6,500 nt of DNA, taken from CAYOLL01 sp964404765 [NCBI: uncultured Gemmatimonadota bacterium]. Its GTDB lineage: Bacteria; 4572-55. Position 1 is the first letter of the stretch. Each line of letters opens with the position of its first letter. A model generated the notes under the pieces. That model searched no databases, had not been told where the DNA came from, and saw nothing but the letters and a program-made list of their open reading frames with translations. The position numbers were made by a program, and so were the translations under genes. Below are positions 5,781-6,500 of the stretch, one piece after another. Location of the stretch: contig CAYOLL010000269.1 in assembly GCA_964404765.1 (NCBI GenBank), forward strand, positions 1-6,500, written 5' to 3'.

Positions 5781-6323
5781 ATGAAGAGGTTGATGTTTTT
5801 ATGTATTTGGGGCGTTTTGGCTTATTTTGTATATCCACCACCGGTATGGGCCAATCAACAGGTGCTGGAAGTAACGCTGTGTGGCGGGGTGCGTAACCGC
5901 GTGCCAATGGATGTTTTTGAGCCGGTTGCGCGTTGTAGCCTGAGCAAAACAATGCCGGATAGTGTGCCGATCATTTCGTCCAAACAATTTAGTACGGTTT
6001 ATCTGTGGGCGGTTGTCAGTTCGGATGCGGAACGGCTCCTTAAATTTACCTGGTATAAAAATGGAGTCGCGGCGAAAATGCAACGATCTGAATATCACCA
6101 CGCTGATCGACAAACGTCTTTTATTGACGATGTCAAGCCGGGAACAGGTTGGAAAAACTTAGCCTCTATGGAGTTTAAAGCCCCCGTATTGAAGGATTAT
6201 CGGGTCTGGAGCCAAAAAAGTATGAATTTGGATATGCATGATGGCGAGTGGAAAATTGAAATTACCCCGGCCGATGAGCCTAAAAATGTGTTGTGTGCGG
6301 TCTATTTTCGTGTCAAAGAGTAA
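5781..6323 (+). CDS. Secreted DUF2914-type protein
   Basis: A 180-residue protein with a Sec signal peptide at 1-24 (basic MKR, hydrophobic core, cleavage after Val-Trp-Ala), so it is exported to the periplasm or beyond. The mature part has the pattern I associate with DUF2914: an N-terminal Cys and GVRNRVP (C34, 36-42), a strand VYLWAVV (73-79), KFTWYKNG (88-95), YRVWSQKSM (140-148), GEWKIEI (155-161), and a final strand VLCAVYFRV. This suggests a small beta-sandwich. C34, C52 and C172 could allow a disulfide. The function is unknown; in other proteins this domain is often the C-terminal part of a larger protein, whereas here it stands alone. The ATG follows GGGGGTC (5771-5777). It is divergent from the 193-residue gene, with an inverted-repeat region directly downstream. 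The family call is by motif memory, not by search. Confidence 0.8.
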   Translation: MKRLMFLCIWGVLAYFVYPPPVWANQQVLEVTLCGGVRNRVPMDVFEPVARCSLSKTMPDSVPIISSKQFSTVYLWAVVSSDAERLLKFTWYKNGVAAKMQRSEYHHADRQTSFIDDVKPGTGWKNLASMEFKAPVLKDYRVWSQKSMNLDMHDGEWKIEITPADEPKNVLCAVYFRVKE

Positions 6324-6330
6324 TGTTGCC

Positions 6331-6444
6331 GCTCAATAATGGTTGGTTACCCTTGTAAAAATTTCCGCCTGTAAGTTTTCGGAAACGCGCAAGTATTGAT
6401 TTTCATGGCCAGTTTAACCTTTGCAAGGGCAACACCTTTTGAGC
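6331..6444. repeat. Outer inverted repeat downstream of the DUF2914-type gene
   Basis: TTACCCTTGTAAA (6347-6359) can pair with TTTGCAAGGGCAA (6420-6432) at 12 of 13 positions, counting one G-T wobble. GCTCAA (6331-6336) can pair exactly with TTGAGC (6439-6444). The two blocks form a long interrupted stem around about 60 nt. The right arm is shared with the hairpin at 6431-6479, so both structures cannot form at once. No T-tract on the plus strand marks it as a simple terminator. Confidence 0.5.
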
Positions 6445-6500
6445 AGTTAAAGGAATGGTGTAACTTCTCAAAAAGTGTTGGCAAATCAAACCTTGCGAAG
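6419..6500. repeat. Long near-palindrome at the right edge
   Basis: AACACCTTTTGAG, one mismatch, then AGTTA (6431-6449) pair with TAACT and CTCAAAAAGTGTT (6461-6479): 17 of 19 positions, loop 6450-6460. Further out, CTTTGCAAGG (6419-6428) pairs with CCTTGCGAAG (6491-6500) at all ten positions with one wobble, leaving an internal bulge near 6481-6490. The structure reaches the last base of the window and may continue beyond it. It resembles a MITE-like or REP-like palindrome more than a terminator. An integron attC site is not supported, because the arms lack the unpaired spacer and box layout. Confidence 0.6.

Noticed and set aside
6357-6385. Hairpin TTTCCG / CGGAAA followed by TTTTT on the minus strand
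   Set aside because: It resembles a terminator for a gene entering from the right, but the stem is only 6 bp and relatively AT-rich, and it would lie before the stop of the only open frame there. Too weak to annotate.
6412-6500. Integron attC recombination site
   Set aside because: GTTTAAC (6412-6418) fits RYYYAAC and base 1 begins with GTTAAAC, but the arms pair continuously without the attC spacer and L-box layout, there is no integrase, and the genes are not cassette-like.
1-6500. Phage, CRISPR, toxin-antitoxin or defence system
   Set aside because: No spacer-repeat array, nuclease, integrase, transposase or toxin-like pair was seen; the confident genes are metabolic, translational, signalling or DUF proteins.

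Overview
The window looks like an ordinary chromosomal stretch of a Gram-negative-type bacterium. It has seven confident protein genes, moderately AT-leaning DNA, Shine-Dalgarno-led starts and sigma-70-like promoters. Two products carry signal peptides for export to a periplasm. The gene mix (IDH3-like NAD-type isocitrate dehydrogenase, PrmC with a TPR partner, response regulator with a PATAN/DUF4388 output domain, DUF547 and DUF2914 proteins) would suit an FCB-superphylum or deltaproteobacteria-like lineage. That placement is only an impression, because no rRNA or other marker is present.

Layout: 1-288 is a non-coding leader with two identical 13-bp palindromes, a strong stem and a good promoter (200-228). 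It drives icd (289-1293), followed by a secreted DUF547 protein (1341-2186). These converge, across 19 bp, with a minus-strand pair: prmC (3060-3935) and an eight-TPR protein (2206-3063), joined by a 4-bp GTGA stop/start overlap. Further right on the minus strand are the response regulator (4025-4789) and an unrecognised 193-residue protein (4864-5445), which has a near-perfect promoter at 5476-5504. A 335-bp divergent spacer separates it from a secreted DUF2914-type protein (5781-6323). The last 177 bp hold a complex set of inverted repeats and no confident gene.

How the genes work together: icd is a TCA-cycle step and prmC modifies release factors, so both are housekeeping. The TPR protein is translationally coupled to prmC. 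The response regulator and the 193-residue protein are probably partly co-transcribed, with a weak terminator-like hairpin between them. The two exported DUF proteins have no assigned function. No kinase, transposase, CRISPR array, tRNA or phage gene is visible.

I found no new defence or mobile system in the coding part. The most unusual material is non-coding: (i) nested inverted repeats at 6331-6500, in which one arm can pair with either of two partners; (ii) a similar motif at the 3' end of the response-regulator gene; (iii) complementarity between the last roughly 95 bases and the first 12, suggesting either a circular source or that both edges lie in copies of one repeat.
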